A stretch of 64,000 bases of DNA from Cohnella nanjingensis (GTDB lineage: Bacteria; Bacillota; Bacilli; Paenibacillales; Paenibacillaceae). Shown here piece by piece: positions 9,135 through 17,780 of this stretch (position 1 is the first letter of the stretch; every line of letters starts with the position of its first letter). The stretch lies in NCBI RefSeq assembly GCF_014212125.1, contig NZ_JACJVP010000006.1:211371-275370 (forward strand), in the 5' to 3' direction. A program made the translations under genes and the position numbers. Below the pieces are notes generated by a model, which ran no database searches, was not told the origin of the DNA, and was given only the letters and a program-made list of their open reading frames with translations.

Positions 9135-10913
9135 CTACACCGCTTGATGCTTTTTGCGGTACTCCTGCGGCGTCAGGCCGGTGACCTTCTTGAACAGCTT
9201 CGCAAAATAGGAGAAATGAAGATAGCCGAGCCCTTCGGCGATGTTGCTGATCTTGTCGTTCGTGTCCGTGAGGAGCCTCTTCGCGCGCTCGATCTTCGCC
9301 TGCGCGATGTAGTCGGTGAGCGACAGTCCCGTCTCCTTGCGGAACAGCCGCGACAGGTAAGCCGGATTCCGGTAGACGGAGTGTGCGATATCGTCGCGGC
9401 TGAGGTCCTTGTGCAGGTTGTCCTGGATGAACGCCTGAATCTTCCCGATGACGGCGGATGCATCCCGTTGGCGGTCCTGCAGGGCGAGGGCGGATTTGTG
9501 CACCAGCTTCGACGCCCACGCCTGCATGAGCTGCGGCGAACGGATGCCTTGCCCTTCCCCCAGCTCCTGGGGGGTGAGCATATCGCCCACCGGCACGCCC
9601 TGGCGGAATGCCGTCTGGTAGAGCATATGTACGAACCCATGGTAGAACAGCTCGAGATTCTCCCGGCTCGCCCCTTCGCGCTGGAACCGCAGCAGCGTCG
9701 CTTCGACCGCCTGCAGCAGCTCGTCCGTGCTCGCGCTGTCCAGCAGGATGCCCCACTCGACGAACGGCGGCAGCAGCTGCCCTCCGCTCCCCGCGCTTCC
9801 CGATATGACGTCCGGCGCCTCGTTCGCGTCGATGACCGTCTGCGTCGACGAGACGTTGGCCCGCTCCAACTGCGCGAGCCCCTCCAAGCCGTCGGCCAAT
9901 TGGACGATAGGGAGCGCATCGCCGACATAGCAGGAGACCCGACAGTGGAAATAGTCGTTGCAGGCCTGCACGTACGCCCGGCACCGCGCAAGCAGCGCCG
10001 AACGGTCGGAGAACGGACCGCCGGCGCCGTTCGTACGTCCCCTGGGACTCAGACCCGTTTCGACACCTTCGCCTGCAGCCTCGCTAGCTCCGCGGCCTTT
10101 GTCTGCCCCCAGGCTCTCGCTCGTTCCGCGCACATAGTATTCGCTTGCAACCTCGCTAGTTCCGCTCACGCCGCCTCCGTCTACATACAGCAGCACGACG
10201 CTCTGCTCGTTGCGGTCCTGCAGCACCGCGCCTGCGCCCTGCTCGCCCACGATGATCTCCTCCGCCGCTTTGCGCAGCGCATACTCCATGATGCTCTCGT
10301 CCCGCGCGTCCATCTCCACGTCCCACTGCTCGACGCTGAGCAGCACCGGCAGCACGCGCCCTTCCGCCGACAGCGGCATGTCGTACATCGCGAACTCGCG
10401 GTTCAGCCGCTCCGCCGACATCGGGAGCCGCCCGGCCAGCGCTTCCTGCCAGAACTTCTCGACCAGGACAGGCAGTTGGTTCGTCCATTGGCGCCGGTAC
10501 TTGCCCAGCGTCTCTTCGAACGCTTGCTGCTCCTGGCGCCGCTCGAGCTCTTGAACCGCGCGGCGGACGATCTCCTTGAGTACGTCGTGATCGACGGGCT
10601 TCAGCACGTAGTCGAAGCAGCCGTAGTGCAGCGCTTCCTGCGCGTATTCGAATCTAGCGTGCCCGGTCAGGAAGATCGTGAGCGTCCCCGGCGACCGCTC
10701 CCGGATATATCGCAGCAGCTCGATCCCGTTCGCGCCCGGCATCTCGATGTCGGAGATGACCAGATCCACCTTGCCCTCCTCCAGCAGCTTCTGCGCCTCG
10801 GGCACGTTCTCCGCCTCGAGGATCGTTCCGATGGGCAGGTCGTTCCACTCGATTCCTTGGGTGATGCCCTTCAACGCGTAGATCTCATCGTCCACGACCA
10901 GCATCGTCAGCAT
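9135..10913 (-). CDS. Response regulator with AraC-type DNA-binding domain, YesN family
   Basis: This 592-residue transcription factor probably switches on the adjacent sugar importer when phosphorylated by the upstream kinase. The receiver domain (about 1-120) has acidic residues D8 and D9, phospho-acceptor D55 and the KP pair in DYVLKPVD. A variable middle follows, then a C-terminal AraC/XylS double helix-turn-helix with YFAKLFKKVTGLTPQEYRKK. The ATG at 10913 is preceded by AAGGAGGAG at ideal distance. The open frame runs 71 codons further upstream, but through tandem repeat sequence with no ribosome site. Confidence 0.92.
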   Translation of the reverse strand: MLTMLVVDDEIYALKGITQGIEWNDLPIGTILEAENVPEAQKLLEEGKVDLVISDIEMPGANGIELLRYIRERSPGTLTIFLTGHARFEYAQEALHYGCFDYVLKPVDHDVLKEIVRRAVQELERRQEQQAFEETLGKYRRQWTNQLPVLVEKFWQEALAGRLPMSAERLNREFAMYDMPLSAEGRVLPVLLSVEQWDVEMDARDESIMEYALRKAAEEIIVGEQGAGAVLQDRNEQSVVLLYVDGGGVSGTSEVASEYYVRGTSESLGADKGRGASEAAGEGVETGLSPRGRTNGAGGPFSDRSALLARCRAYVQACNDYFHCRVSCYVGDALPIVQLADGLEGLAQLERANVSSTQTVIDANEAPDVISGSAGSGGQLLPPFVEWGILLDSASTDELLQAVEATLLRFQREGASRENLELFYHGFVHMLYQTAFRQGVPVGDMLTPQELGEGQGIRSPQLMQAWASKLVHKSALALQDRQRDASAVIGKIQAFIQDNLHKDLSRDDIAHSVYRNPAYLSRLFRKETGLSLTDYIAQAKIERAKRLLTDTNDKISNIAEGLGYLHFSYFAKLFKKVTGLTPQEYRKKHQAV

Positions 10914-10997
10914 GCGTATCTCCTCCTTGGCCCCGGTCCAACCGCCGCGCCATTTCTCTTTGCGTCCGCACTGCCCTCGCAGCCACTCGTCCCCCCG

Positions 10998-11150
10998 CAC
11001 CTCGCTCATCTGCCATCGCCTCACGCCGACCGATCCGCTCCCTCGCCGCACCTCGCTCATCTGCCATCGCCTCACGCCGACCGATCCGCTCCCGCGCCGC
11101 CTCGCCGCGCCTCGCTCATCCGCCATCGCCTCACGCCGACCGCCCCGTTC
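10998..11150. repeat. 51-bp repeat overlapping the sensor-kinase 3' end
   Basis: Copies begin at 10998, 11049 and 11108. The first step is exactly 51 bp and the second 59 bp because of an eight-base insertion. The third copy overlaps the last codons and stop of the kinase gene, so the two outer copies look like duplications of that 3' end. The array fills the gap between kinase and regulator. Confidence 0.85.
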
Positions 11151-12960
11151 CCTCGCCCGGCTCGCCTGACGCCTCCGCCTCCTCGGCCTCGATCGCGCGC
11201 AGCCGCGCGAACGGCAGGCGGATCGTCACCACGGCGCCGCCCGCCGGCGCGTTGCCGAACGAGATGCCGCCGTCGTCGCCGTACAGCATCTTGAACCGCC
11301 GGAGGATGTTCCAGATGCCCAGATGCTGCTCCCCGGTGCCCGCCGCATGCCTCCCGTTCTCGAGGTTCGCCAGCAGCTCCGGCTCGAAGCCCGGACCGTC
11401 GTCCGCCACGGTCAGCAGCAAGTAGCGGTCCGGCGCCTCCGGATCCTCCTCCGTCGCGATGACGATCGTGAACATCATGCCGTTCGGCACGCGCTTGTTG
11501 AAGCCGTGGATGACCGCGTTCTCGACGAAGGGCTGCACCATGAGCGGGGACAATCCCCACCCCGCATGCTGCGGCAGCACGCGGATCTCGTAATCGAGCT
11601 TCGAGACGTATCGAACCTTCTGAATCTCGAGATAATGCTCGATATGCTTGATCTCGTCCTCCAGCCGCACCGTCGCGCGGTGGCTCTGCATCAGGAAGCG
11701 GAAGTAGTCGGCCAGATGCAGAGACAGCTTCTGCACGGACTTGAAGTCCTTGAGCGCCGCCAGGTTGTAGATGATGTTCAGGCTGTTCATGTAGAAGTGC
11801 GGGTTGATCTGCACCTGCAGATGCTTGTACTCCGCCCGCTGCACCCGCAGCTGTTCCTCGTAGACGTCGATCTTGAGCTTCTCGATCTGCTCGGCCATGT
11901 TGTTGAACGTGCCCGACATGAAGGCGAACTCGCTGCTCTGGTCCGTCGGCAGCCGGATGTCGAAGCGCCCCTGTCCCAGCTTGCGCATGCCCCGGATGAG
12001 ATCGACGAGCGGCTTGAACATGATGCGCTGCAGGAACACGAGGTAGAGCGACAGCAGGATCGCGACCAGGAGCGGTATCCAGTAATAGAGCACCTTTTGG
12101 AAGAAAGGCAGGTTCTGCAGGATATAATCCTCCCGCATGACGATCGCGTAGATGACATTCGCCTTCTCGGCCTGACGAACGAGGACGAGGTAGGAGCGCC
12201 CTCCCTGCTTCACGATGCCGTAGGAGCCGGACTGCTTCACGATGGCCTGCCGGAAAAGGGGATCCGTCATCAGCGGCGAAGCCGTATCCGTCAGCACCTC
12301 CCCGGACGAATCGAGCAGGAACGAACCGCCCTCGTCGCCGACGTCGAAGCCTTCCAATCCGCGCAGCAGGCTACCGGTCCGCACCAGTACGCCCGCGAAG
12401 GCGCCGAGGCCCAGATCGTGCGTGCGCAGCAGATAGTTGCCGCCCGTGCCTCCGCTGTTCACGGTCATCGAGATCCAGTGGGTATCGTCTTCGTCGAGCA
12501 GGCCGTTGCTCTGCAGATGCTGCCTGGACCATTGGAGCAGCACGTCCCGTTTGTCCGAGTAAGTGGAGTTATCCTGGGTGACGAAGTACATGTCGTCTTC
12601 CTTGCGGTCGTAGATGAACAAGGTGTCCTTGCGGTTGTAGATGCCGCTCGAGTCGAGCATGAATTGGTTCATGAGGCGAATCTTCGCCAGCGTATAGTCG
12701 CTGTCGCCGCTGCGCAGCGCCTGAATGATCGGAATGTCGGGATTGTGATCCAGCCGGATCAGATAGGAAGTGTATTCCTCCAGCACCTTGTCGTTCTCGC
12801 TGACGTTCAAGGACAAGAGGTTGTTGTAGTGCGAAGAGATCTGCTGCCGGACGACGTTCATGGCGTACAGATTGTTGTAGATGAGGAACAAGACCATCGG
12901 CGCGATAATCAGGAAAAAACCGAATACGATCTTGAAGCGTACGGACTGCCATACACGCAT
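11131..12960 (-). CDS. Sensor histidine kinase, YesM family
   Basis: This 609-residue membrane kinase probably senses a sugar or binding protein outside the cell and phosphorylates the regulator encoded after it. A first membrane helix (about 9-31) and a second (about 290-312) flank a large extracellular sensor region. A HAMP-like linker, the His_kinase box INPHFYMNSLN with the phospho-histidine, the N-box MVQPFVENAVIHG and the G-box DDGPGFEPE follow. The ATG at 12960 has GAGGAGA upstream. The 217-bp gap to the regulator is filled by repeats, unlike the overlapping pair at 19-22 kb. Confidence 0.93.
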   Translation of the reverse strand: MRVWQSVRFKIVFGFFLIIAPMVLFLIYNNLYAMNVVRQQISSHYNNLLSLNVSENDKVLEEYTSYLIRLDHNPDIPIIQALRSGDSDYTLAKIRLMNQFMLDSSGIYNRKDTLFIYDRKEDDMYFVTQDNSTYSDKRDVLLQWSRQHLQSNGLLDEDDTHWISMTVNSGGTGGNYLLRTHDLGLGAFAGVLVRTGSLLRGLEGFDVGDEGGSFLLDSSGEVLTDTASPLMTDPLFRQAIVKQSGSYGIVKQGGRSYLVLVRQAEKANVIYAIVMREDYILQNLPFFQKVLYYWIPLLVAILLSLYLVFLQRIMFKPLVDLIRGMRKLGQGRFDIRLPTDQSSEFAFMSGTFNNMAEQIEKLKIDVYEEQLRVQRAEYKHLQVQINPHFYMNSLNIIYNLAALKDFKSVQKLSLHLADYFRFLMQSHRATVRLEDEIKHIEHYLEIQKVRYVSKLDYEIRVLPQHAGWGLSPLMVQPFVENAVIHGFNKRVPNGMMFTIVIATEEDPEAPDRYLLLTVADDGPGFEPELLANLENGRHAAGTGEQHLGIWNILRRFKMLYGDDGGISFGNAPAGGAVVTIRLPFARLRAIEAEEAEASGEPGEGTGRSA

Positions 12961-13082
12961 GCGAGTCTCTCCTCGGTCCCTGGTACGAACGGATCATTTT
13001 CTATTAGCATACTTGCAGCCGCAGGTTCAGGCAACCATATTTGAGCGTTGAAGCGTATGCTATATGCCCCCTCTCTGCAAAT

Positions 13083-13116
13083 TAAAAAGCAGCCTACCGC
13101 GGACGGTTAGACTGCT
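13083..13116 (-). terminator. Terminator of yerC
   Basis: Read on the minus strand, AGCAG and CTAACCG pair with CGGTAGG and CTGCT, followed by five T. It lies about 40 bases past the yerC stop. Confidence 0.75.
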
Positions 13117-13155
13117 GGGTTCATGCCAAGCTTCGTGCGGAACGGCGGCGAGAAG

Positions 13156-13470
13156 TCAGTCCGCTTCCGGTTCCTTGCCGAACCGGCCGAGCCGGTCGAG
13201 CGTCATCTTGTAGCCGTCGTTGCCGTAATTCAGGCACCGCTTCACTCGGGAGATCGTCGCCGTACTGGCGCCCGTCTCTGCTTCGATCTGGTTGTAGGTT
13301 TGTCCTTTGCCCAGCATCCGCGCCACTTCTAGCCGCTGCGACAGCGATTGAATCTCGTTGACCGTACACAGATCGTCGAAGAAAATGTAACATTCCTCCA
13401 CCGACTTCAGTGTCAGAATCGCTTCGAACAATTGGTCGATCGACTTGTCATTCAGCTTCTTCAGCTGCAT
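13156..13470 (-). CDS. yerC: YerC/YecD-type TrpR-fold DNA-binding protein
   Basis: This small protein of 104 residues belongs to the YerC family, which shares the all-helical TrpR repressor fold. The helix-turn-helix spans roughly residues 50-80, with LGKGQTYNQIEAETGASTATISRVKRCL. The ATG at 13470 has GAGGTG upstream. It is monocistronic with its own terminator. In Bacillus subtilis yerC neighbours yerB; here yerB is 16 kb away. Its target genes are not apparent from this sequence. Confidence 0.9.
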   Translation of the reverse strand: MQLKKLNDKSIDQLFEAILTLKSVEECYIFFDDLCTVNEIQSLSQRLEVARMLGKGQTYNQIEAETGASTATISRVKRCLNYGNDGYKMTLDRLGRFGKEPEAD

Positions 13471-13713
13471 CTAATAGGCACCTCGGTTCATAACTTGTAA
13501 AGCCATCTCTTCCATTGTACTGCGTTTCATATAGCACTTCAAGCATTAGCGTATTCACGCTTCACAGAGGTAAAATCGAAAAATGGGCGGGCAGGCGTCC
13601 ATTCGGATCGGACCCGTGATACATACCCTATAGCATCGAACGCCGGCTTAGGCACGCCATGCCCGAAGGGATGGGCAGGCGCCGGCGATTCTCAAGCCGA
13701 AGGGTGTGACAAC

Positions 13714-14253
13714 ATGAACGAACCGCATTCTCCGTATACGCGCAACTTCAATGCCGGCTTCGGAGGTCCGGCCGGCGGCGGAGGTCCGGCCGGCTTTGGA
13801 GGCCCGGCCGGCTTCGGGGGTCCGGCCGGCGGCGGTTTCCCCGGAATCTCCGAGCCCATCTCAGGTCCGCCCGCCTTGTTCGGGCCCGCGCAGGGCGTTA
13901 CCCAGGTCTTGCCCGCGCAGGCCGCGGCGCCGGCGAAGGGCGGCCTGTCCAGCCTGCTCAACTTCAAGAATCTGAACGAAGTGAAGGGCTTGATCGACCG
14001 GATGGGCGGACTGGACGGCATCCTCTCGAATATCGGCAAGATCCAGAAGGTGATGTCCTCCGTCCAGCAGGTAGCGCCACTCATCAAGCTCTTCTTGAAA
14101 AAGGGCAAAAAAGATGACGACGAAGAGGAAGCCGTCTACCGCCCGAGGCGCCGCAGACGCCGCCGCACCGCACCCCGTCGGCGGTCGGCTTACTCGAATC
14201 GCCCCCGGCGTTCGGGCTCCCGCCGTGCGGGCCCCCGCCGCGCCAAACGCTAA
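13714..14253 (+). CDS. Gly/Pro-rich protein with Arg-rich C terminus, unknown function
   Basis: I do not recognise a defined enzyme here. The 179-residue protein starts with a low-complexity block of GGPAG and GFGG repeats (about 15-50). A predicted helical segment with GLIDRMGGLDGILSNIGK and LIKLFLKKG follows at about 85-130. It ends in a strongly basic tail of about 40 residues rich in Arg. This layout faintly resembles YqfQ/VrrA-like Bacillus proteins and could bind nucleic acid or the cell surface. The ATG has AAGGGTGTG upstream. The Gly/Pro block is a likely site of repeat-number variation. Confidence 0.7.
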   Translation: MNEPHSPYTRNFNAGFGGPAGGGGPAGFGGPAGFGGPAGGGFPGISEPISGPPALFGPAQGVTQVLPAQAAAPAKGGLSSLLNFKNLNEVKGLIDRMGGLDGILSNIGKIQKVMSSVQQVAPLIKLFLKKGKKDDDEEEAVYRPRRRRRRRTAPRRRSAYSNRPRRSGSRRAGPRRAKR

Positions 14254-14332
14254 GCGCCGCCGCTTCTAACCGCGCCGACATCACAGGGCTTGCCCAGCCG
14301 GGCGGCCTTGTGGGGCCGGGCCGCTCATGCAG

Positions 14333-14374
14333 GGCAGCCCCGCAGGCTCCGAGCCTGAAGGCGCTGCCTTTTTT
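14333..14374 (+). terminator. Terminator after the Gly/Pro-rich protein gene
   Basis: A nested stem (GGCAGC with GCTGCC, AGGCTC with GAGCCT) is followed by six T, about 80 bases past the stop at 14253. The rest of 14254-14575 is GC-rich and holds no gene that I can support. Confidence 0.8.
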
Positions 14375-14574
14375 GACGGCCTGCTGCGCTCCTGCGATCC
14401 TTCGCCGTGGTTCTCTATCCCCCGGCGCACCATGCTCCTCCGTTCGCCCCTTGCCGTCGGCTCTCCTTCGCCTCGGCGCTCTCTGCAGCGCCCGGCATTT
14501 CTTCGCCGCGGCAAGGCGCTCCATCGTCCGCCGAAGCGGCGGCGCACGCGGCGGATGCGCATCGCCGGACGCGC

Positions 14575-14604
14575 AAAAGGCGCCGAAGCTTCCCGCCTCG
14601 GCGC
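14575..14604 (-). terminator. Terminator of the DUF1861 gene
   Basis: On the minus strand a GCGCCGA/TCGGCGC stem is followed by CTTTT, directly past the stop of the DUF1861 gene. Confidence 0.65.
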
Positions 14605-14611
14605 GCTAACC

Positions 14612-15556
14612 TTATGCCTCGTATTCCATGAACGGATCGTCGATGACGATCCGGTGGGCCTCCGCGTCGCTAACGCCGGTGTACAGCGTCGCCTTGCCGT
14701 CGCCCGGCCGTTGAAGGCCCCCGCTGAACAGGACGTCCTCGAGGTCCGGCCGCTTCGCCGGTCCTTCGGGGAACAAGCTCCTCATCGCGATCAGCTTGAT
14801 GGGCGTATGGGCCCGCGTAGCCGGGTCCAGCATGAAGGTCATCGGATAATAATGCCTAATGTTCCCGTCGTCCATCCAGGCGATATGCCCCAGCACGCCG
14901 ATCTTGCCGTTGCGCAGCAGATGCGCTTCGTTGGCGCCGCCCCATTCGACCTTCAGGAACTGGTTGTGCAGCACTTCGGCTCGCGCCATGACCTCCTCGG
15001 TCAGCTCGCTCAGCTCGCCGACCTCGGTATAGCCGATCATCGCCCTCGCGTCGCCGACCGGCATCGGCCGGGTGAAGACGCCGATCCGGCCGTTCGCCAG
15101 ATCCACGAGGCGGATGTCCTTCATGGTCAGCGGCCCCTTCGCGAACGGTTCCAAATCGCGGATGCGGTAACCCCGATAGAACACGGTGCGCCAAGACGTC
15201 ACGTAGTGCGGATCTTCGCCGTCAAAGTACACTTCCACGCCGCCGAAGACGAGCTCCCCGCGGATAAACGTCACGAACGGATCCTGCAGATCGAAGACGG
15301 GCGCGCCCTCCCGGGGTACCCACTTGCCTTGCCGCTCGACGAAGAACATGACGGCGGACCTTTCGCTGGTCCGGTCTTCGACCCGTCCCGCGAGGGTCCA
15401 TTCTCCCTCGTCGAGGAAGGGGGCCGTCACGTTGTACACATCCCGTTTGCCGACGCCGGAGAAGATGAGCTTCTCGCCGCGGCAATCGACGCATTTGAGC
15501 CGGAACGCCTTAAGCAGTTCCACGCATGACTTGGCTTGTTGTGCGGATGCTTGCAT
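14612..15556 (-). CDS. DUF1861 family protein, GH130-like beta-propeller
   Basis: The 314-residue protein matches what I recall of DUF1861, a five-bladed beta-propeller family related to glycoside phosphorylases such as GH130. Visible blade-like motifs include DPFVTFIRGELVFGGVEV, GRIGVFTRP and DLEDVLFSGG. The function is unproven, but related proteins act on mannosyl or other glycosidic bonds. I chose the ATG at 15556 because GGAGGAATT sits at the right distance; an upstream codon at 15595 lacks such a site. It is monocistronic, with a two-hairpin repeat element upstream. Confidence 0.8.
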   Translation of the reverse strand: MQASAQQAKSCVELLKAFRLKCVDCRGEKLIFSGVGKRDVYNVTAPFLDEGEWTLAGRVEDRTSERSAVMFFVERQGKWVPREGAPVFDLQDPFVTFIRGELVFGGVEVYFDGEDPHYVTSWRTVFYRGYRIRDLEPFAKGPLTMKDIRLVDLANGRIGVFTRPMPVGDARAMIGYTEVGELSELTEEVMARAEVLHNQFLKVEWGGANEAHLLRNGKIGVLGHIAWMDDGNIRHYYPMTFMLDPATRAHTPIKLIAMRSLFPEGPAKRPDLEDVLFSGGLQRPGDGKATLYTGVSDAEAHRIVIDDPFMEYEA

Positions 15557-15672
15557 GAGCGTGAATTCCTCCAAACTCCGTCCCGTCAAGAGCAAACGTT
15601 TCGCTTCTATTCGCTTCTATATTGTAATGTGGAAACGGCGATGATGACCAATGAGCAAGGGCCCATTTTTTT

Positions 15673-15775
15673 AAACGGATCAGAAAATATAAGTTTCGCC
15701 AATCCTTTTCGGATTCGTCTACGATAAAAACGTGTCGCCCTCTTCCAAGAAGACGGTGATGCCGTTTTTACTTGG
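15673..15775 (-). repeat. Two-hairpin element, copy A
   Basis: On the minus strand the first hairpin runs from AAGTAAAAACGGC to CGTTTTTATCG. The second has arms near GAATCCGAAAA and TTTTCTGATCC around the loop AGGATTGGCGAAACTTATA. The loop matches those at 34060-34103 and 34191-34235, while the arms differ. It lies 117 bases upstream of the DUF1861 start, in the same orientation. Nothing further is seen in 15776-15872. Confidence 0.85.
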
Positions 15776-15872
15776 ATCCCGGGCAACGATGAAGCGGCAT
15801 GCCTGTCCATTCCTGTACGATCTCCATGAAGTACGCGCCGCCGCCCGCCGAGGACGGCGAATCCGAGCTAGA

Positions 15873-16871
15873 TCAATGGAATAGGCTCAGCACCGCATAC
15901 ACGGCGGCCGCGAGCACCGCAGCGATCGGGATCGTGACGATCCAGGCCATGATGATCCGCCCCGCCGTATCCCAGCGCACGCTGGAGAACCGCTTGGCCG
16001 CGCCGACGCCGAGGATCGACGAGGTGATCGCGTGCGTCGTGCTGACGGGCAAGTGCGTCAGCGTCGCGGAGAAGATGACGGCAGCGGAGCTTAGATCCGC
16101 GGAGAAGCCGTTGATCGGCTCGATCTTGAAGATCTTCGTGCCCATCGTCTTGATGATCTTCCAGCCCCCGACCGACGTGCCGAGCGCCATCGCGAGCGCG
16201 GCGGAGATCTTCACCCACAGCGGCACTTCGAGGTGGTCCTGGAGGCCGGCCGAGACGAGCGCGAGCGTGATGATGCCCATCGCCTTCTGCGCGTCGTTCG
16301 TCCCATGGGTGAACGATTGGAGCGCCGCCGTCAGGATCTGCCCGGTGCGGAAGCCCTTGTTCACGAAGCGCGGACTCGCGTTCGCGAACACATGCTTCAG
16401 CACGAACATAATTATGTACCCCAAAATGAACGCGATGATCGGCGACGCGACAAGCCCGATGACGATTGTCGAGAAACCGCCGTAATTGATGCCGCTCCAG
16501 CCCTCGGAAGCGACCGCCGCGCCGGCCAGCGCGCCGATGAGCGCGTGCGAGGAGGAGGAAGGGATCCCTCTCCACCAGGTCACCAGGTTCCAGATGATGG
16601 CGGCGATGAGCGTGGCGATGACGACGGTCAGGCCGTGTTCGAGCTTGAACGGATCGGTCACCTTGCCGCCGATCGTCTTGGCGACTCCCGTATACAGCAG
16701 CGCGCCTACGAGGTTCATGACCGCGGCGAGGATGATCGCGATGCGCGGCGTCAGCGCCCGGGTCGAGACCGAAGTCGCGATCGAATTCGCCGTGTCGTGA
16801 AAGCCGTTAATGAAGTCGAAACCGAGCGCTAGGATTACGATAAAGACTACGATCCATGTCATTTGATCCAT
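15873..16871 (-). CDS. pit: Inorganic phosphate transporter, PiT family
   Basis: This 332-residue membrane permease couples phosphate, often as a metal-phosphate complex, to an ion gradient. It carries the PiT repeat signatures GFHDTANSIAT near the N terminus and THGTNDAQKAMG in the second half, with about ten hydrophobic segments. The conserved SSSHALIGAL and PVSTTHAITSSI segments are also present. It follows the DUF47 gene by 32 bases, the usual pairing for low-affinity phosphate uptake. The ATG at 16871 has only a weak ribosome site, which suggests translational coupling. Confidence 0.95.
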   Translation of the reverse strand: MDQMTWIVVFIVILALGFDFINGFHDTANSIATSVSTRALTPRIAIILAAVMNLVGALLYTGVAKTIGGKVTDPFKLEHGLTVVIATLIAAIIWNLVTWWRGIPSSSSHALIGALAGAAVASEGWSGINYGGFSTIVIGLVASPIIAFILGYIIMFVLKHVFANASPRFVNKGFRTGQILTAALQSFTHGTNDAQKAMGIITLALVSAGLQDHLEVPLWVKISAALAMALGTSVGGWKIIKTMGTKIFKIEPINGFSADLSSAAVIFSATLTHLPVSTTHAITSSILGVGAAKRFSSVRWDTAGRIIMAWIVTIPIAAVLAAAVYAVLSLFH

Positions 16872-16903
16872 GCTTGATTTGTCAGTCCCCGTCTTACGCG
16901 CAA

Positions 16904-17518
16904 TTACGAGTTGCGCATGATAATCGACTGAAGGGTATTGGCCACGTCTTCGCAGGCGTCGGTCGTCTCTTCCAGCCGTTCGTAAATTTCTTTATGCTTA
17001 ATCAGCTCGATCGGGTCCTTCACGTTCTGGAACAGCGACTTCACGCTTTGCCGCAGCAGTTCGTCCCCTTCGTTCTCAAGCTCGTTCAATTTGACGCAGT
17101 GCGTTTGGATGGCCAGCAGCTTCTTCTGGCTGAGCAGGTAGATCGCCGATTTGATCTCCACCGCGGAACGGTGCAGAACGTCGACGAATTTACGGATGTA
17201 GGTGTCGGGCTTGGAGATTTGGTACATATCGAAGCGGGATGCGCTTGCTTCAATGCCGTCCAGGACGTCGTCCAGCAGCTTGGTCAATTCCATGATGTCT
17301 TCCCGGTCGATCGGAGTGATGAACGTCTTGTTGAGCTCGGTGATGATCAGATGCGCGAACTGATCTCCGCGGTGCTCGAACTCCTTCATTTCCTTGGAGA
17401 ATGCGGCGACATCGGTCAGCTCCCCGTTCATGGCGGAAGCGAACCGCTCGACCGTCTCCAAGATCAGGTCGGACATGTCCTCCAGCGTCTTAAAAAAGAT
17501 ATCCTTTTTCCGAAACAC
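16904..17518 (-). CDS. DUF47/PhoU-like phosphate transport accessory protein
   Basis: This cytoplasmic helical protein of about 204 residues resembles PhoU and is thought to control the adjacent PiT transporter. It has no enzymatic motif; acidic segments such as KEFEHRGDQ and NELENEGDELLR are typical metal-contacting helices of the family. I chose the GTG at 17518 because AAAGAGGG lies just upstream and the family begins with a K-K-D-x-F-F motif. An ATG seven codons upstream lacks a ribosome site. Confidence 0.9.
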   Translation of the reverse strand: MFRKKDIFFKTLEDMSDLILETVERFASAMNGELTDVAAFSKEMKEFEHRGDQFAHLIITELNKTFITPIDREDIMELTKLLDDVLDGIEASASRFDMYQISKPDTYIRKFVDVLHRSAVEIKSAIYLLSQKKLLAIQTHCVKLNELENEGDELLRQSVKSLFQNVKDPIELIKHKEIYERLEETTDACEDVANTLQSIIMRNS

Positions 17519-17780
17519 GCATAGCCCTCTTTCCCGCAAAGTAAATTTTACGCTGCCATAACGCAGGGTTGACGAACTTTACAAAAGTTAGCCTTTCATA
17601 TCTTATCACAGCATGGACAGGCATGGTATAGGGGCCCGCGACATAAGCTGTGGCATTTTATTAAAGTTTGCGCCCGAACCCGTCGGATTATTGCACGAAG
17701 TTGCCGGAAAATTGAATTCCTCCCCGGCGGACGTCCCCTTATACTTGAAAGGATAGCTTACCCCAAAGGAGGTCCATTCC

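Noticed and set aside
10914..11126. 71-codon N-terminal extension of the response regulator
   Set aside because: It is encoded by the tandem repeats, while the ATG at 10913 has a strong ribosome site and gives the normal receiver start.
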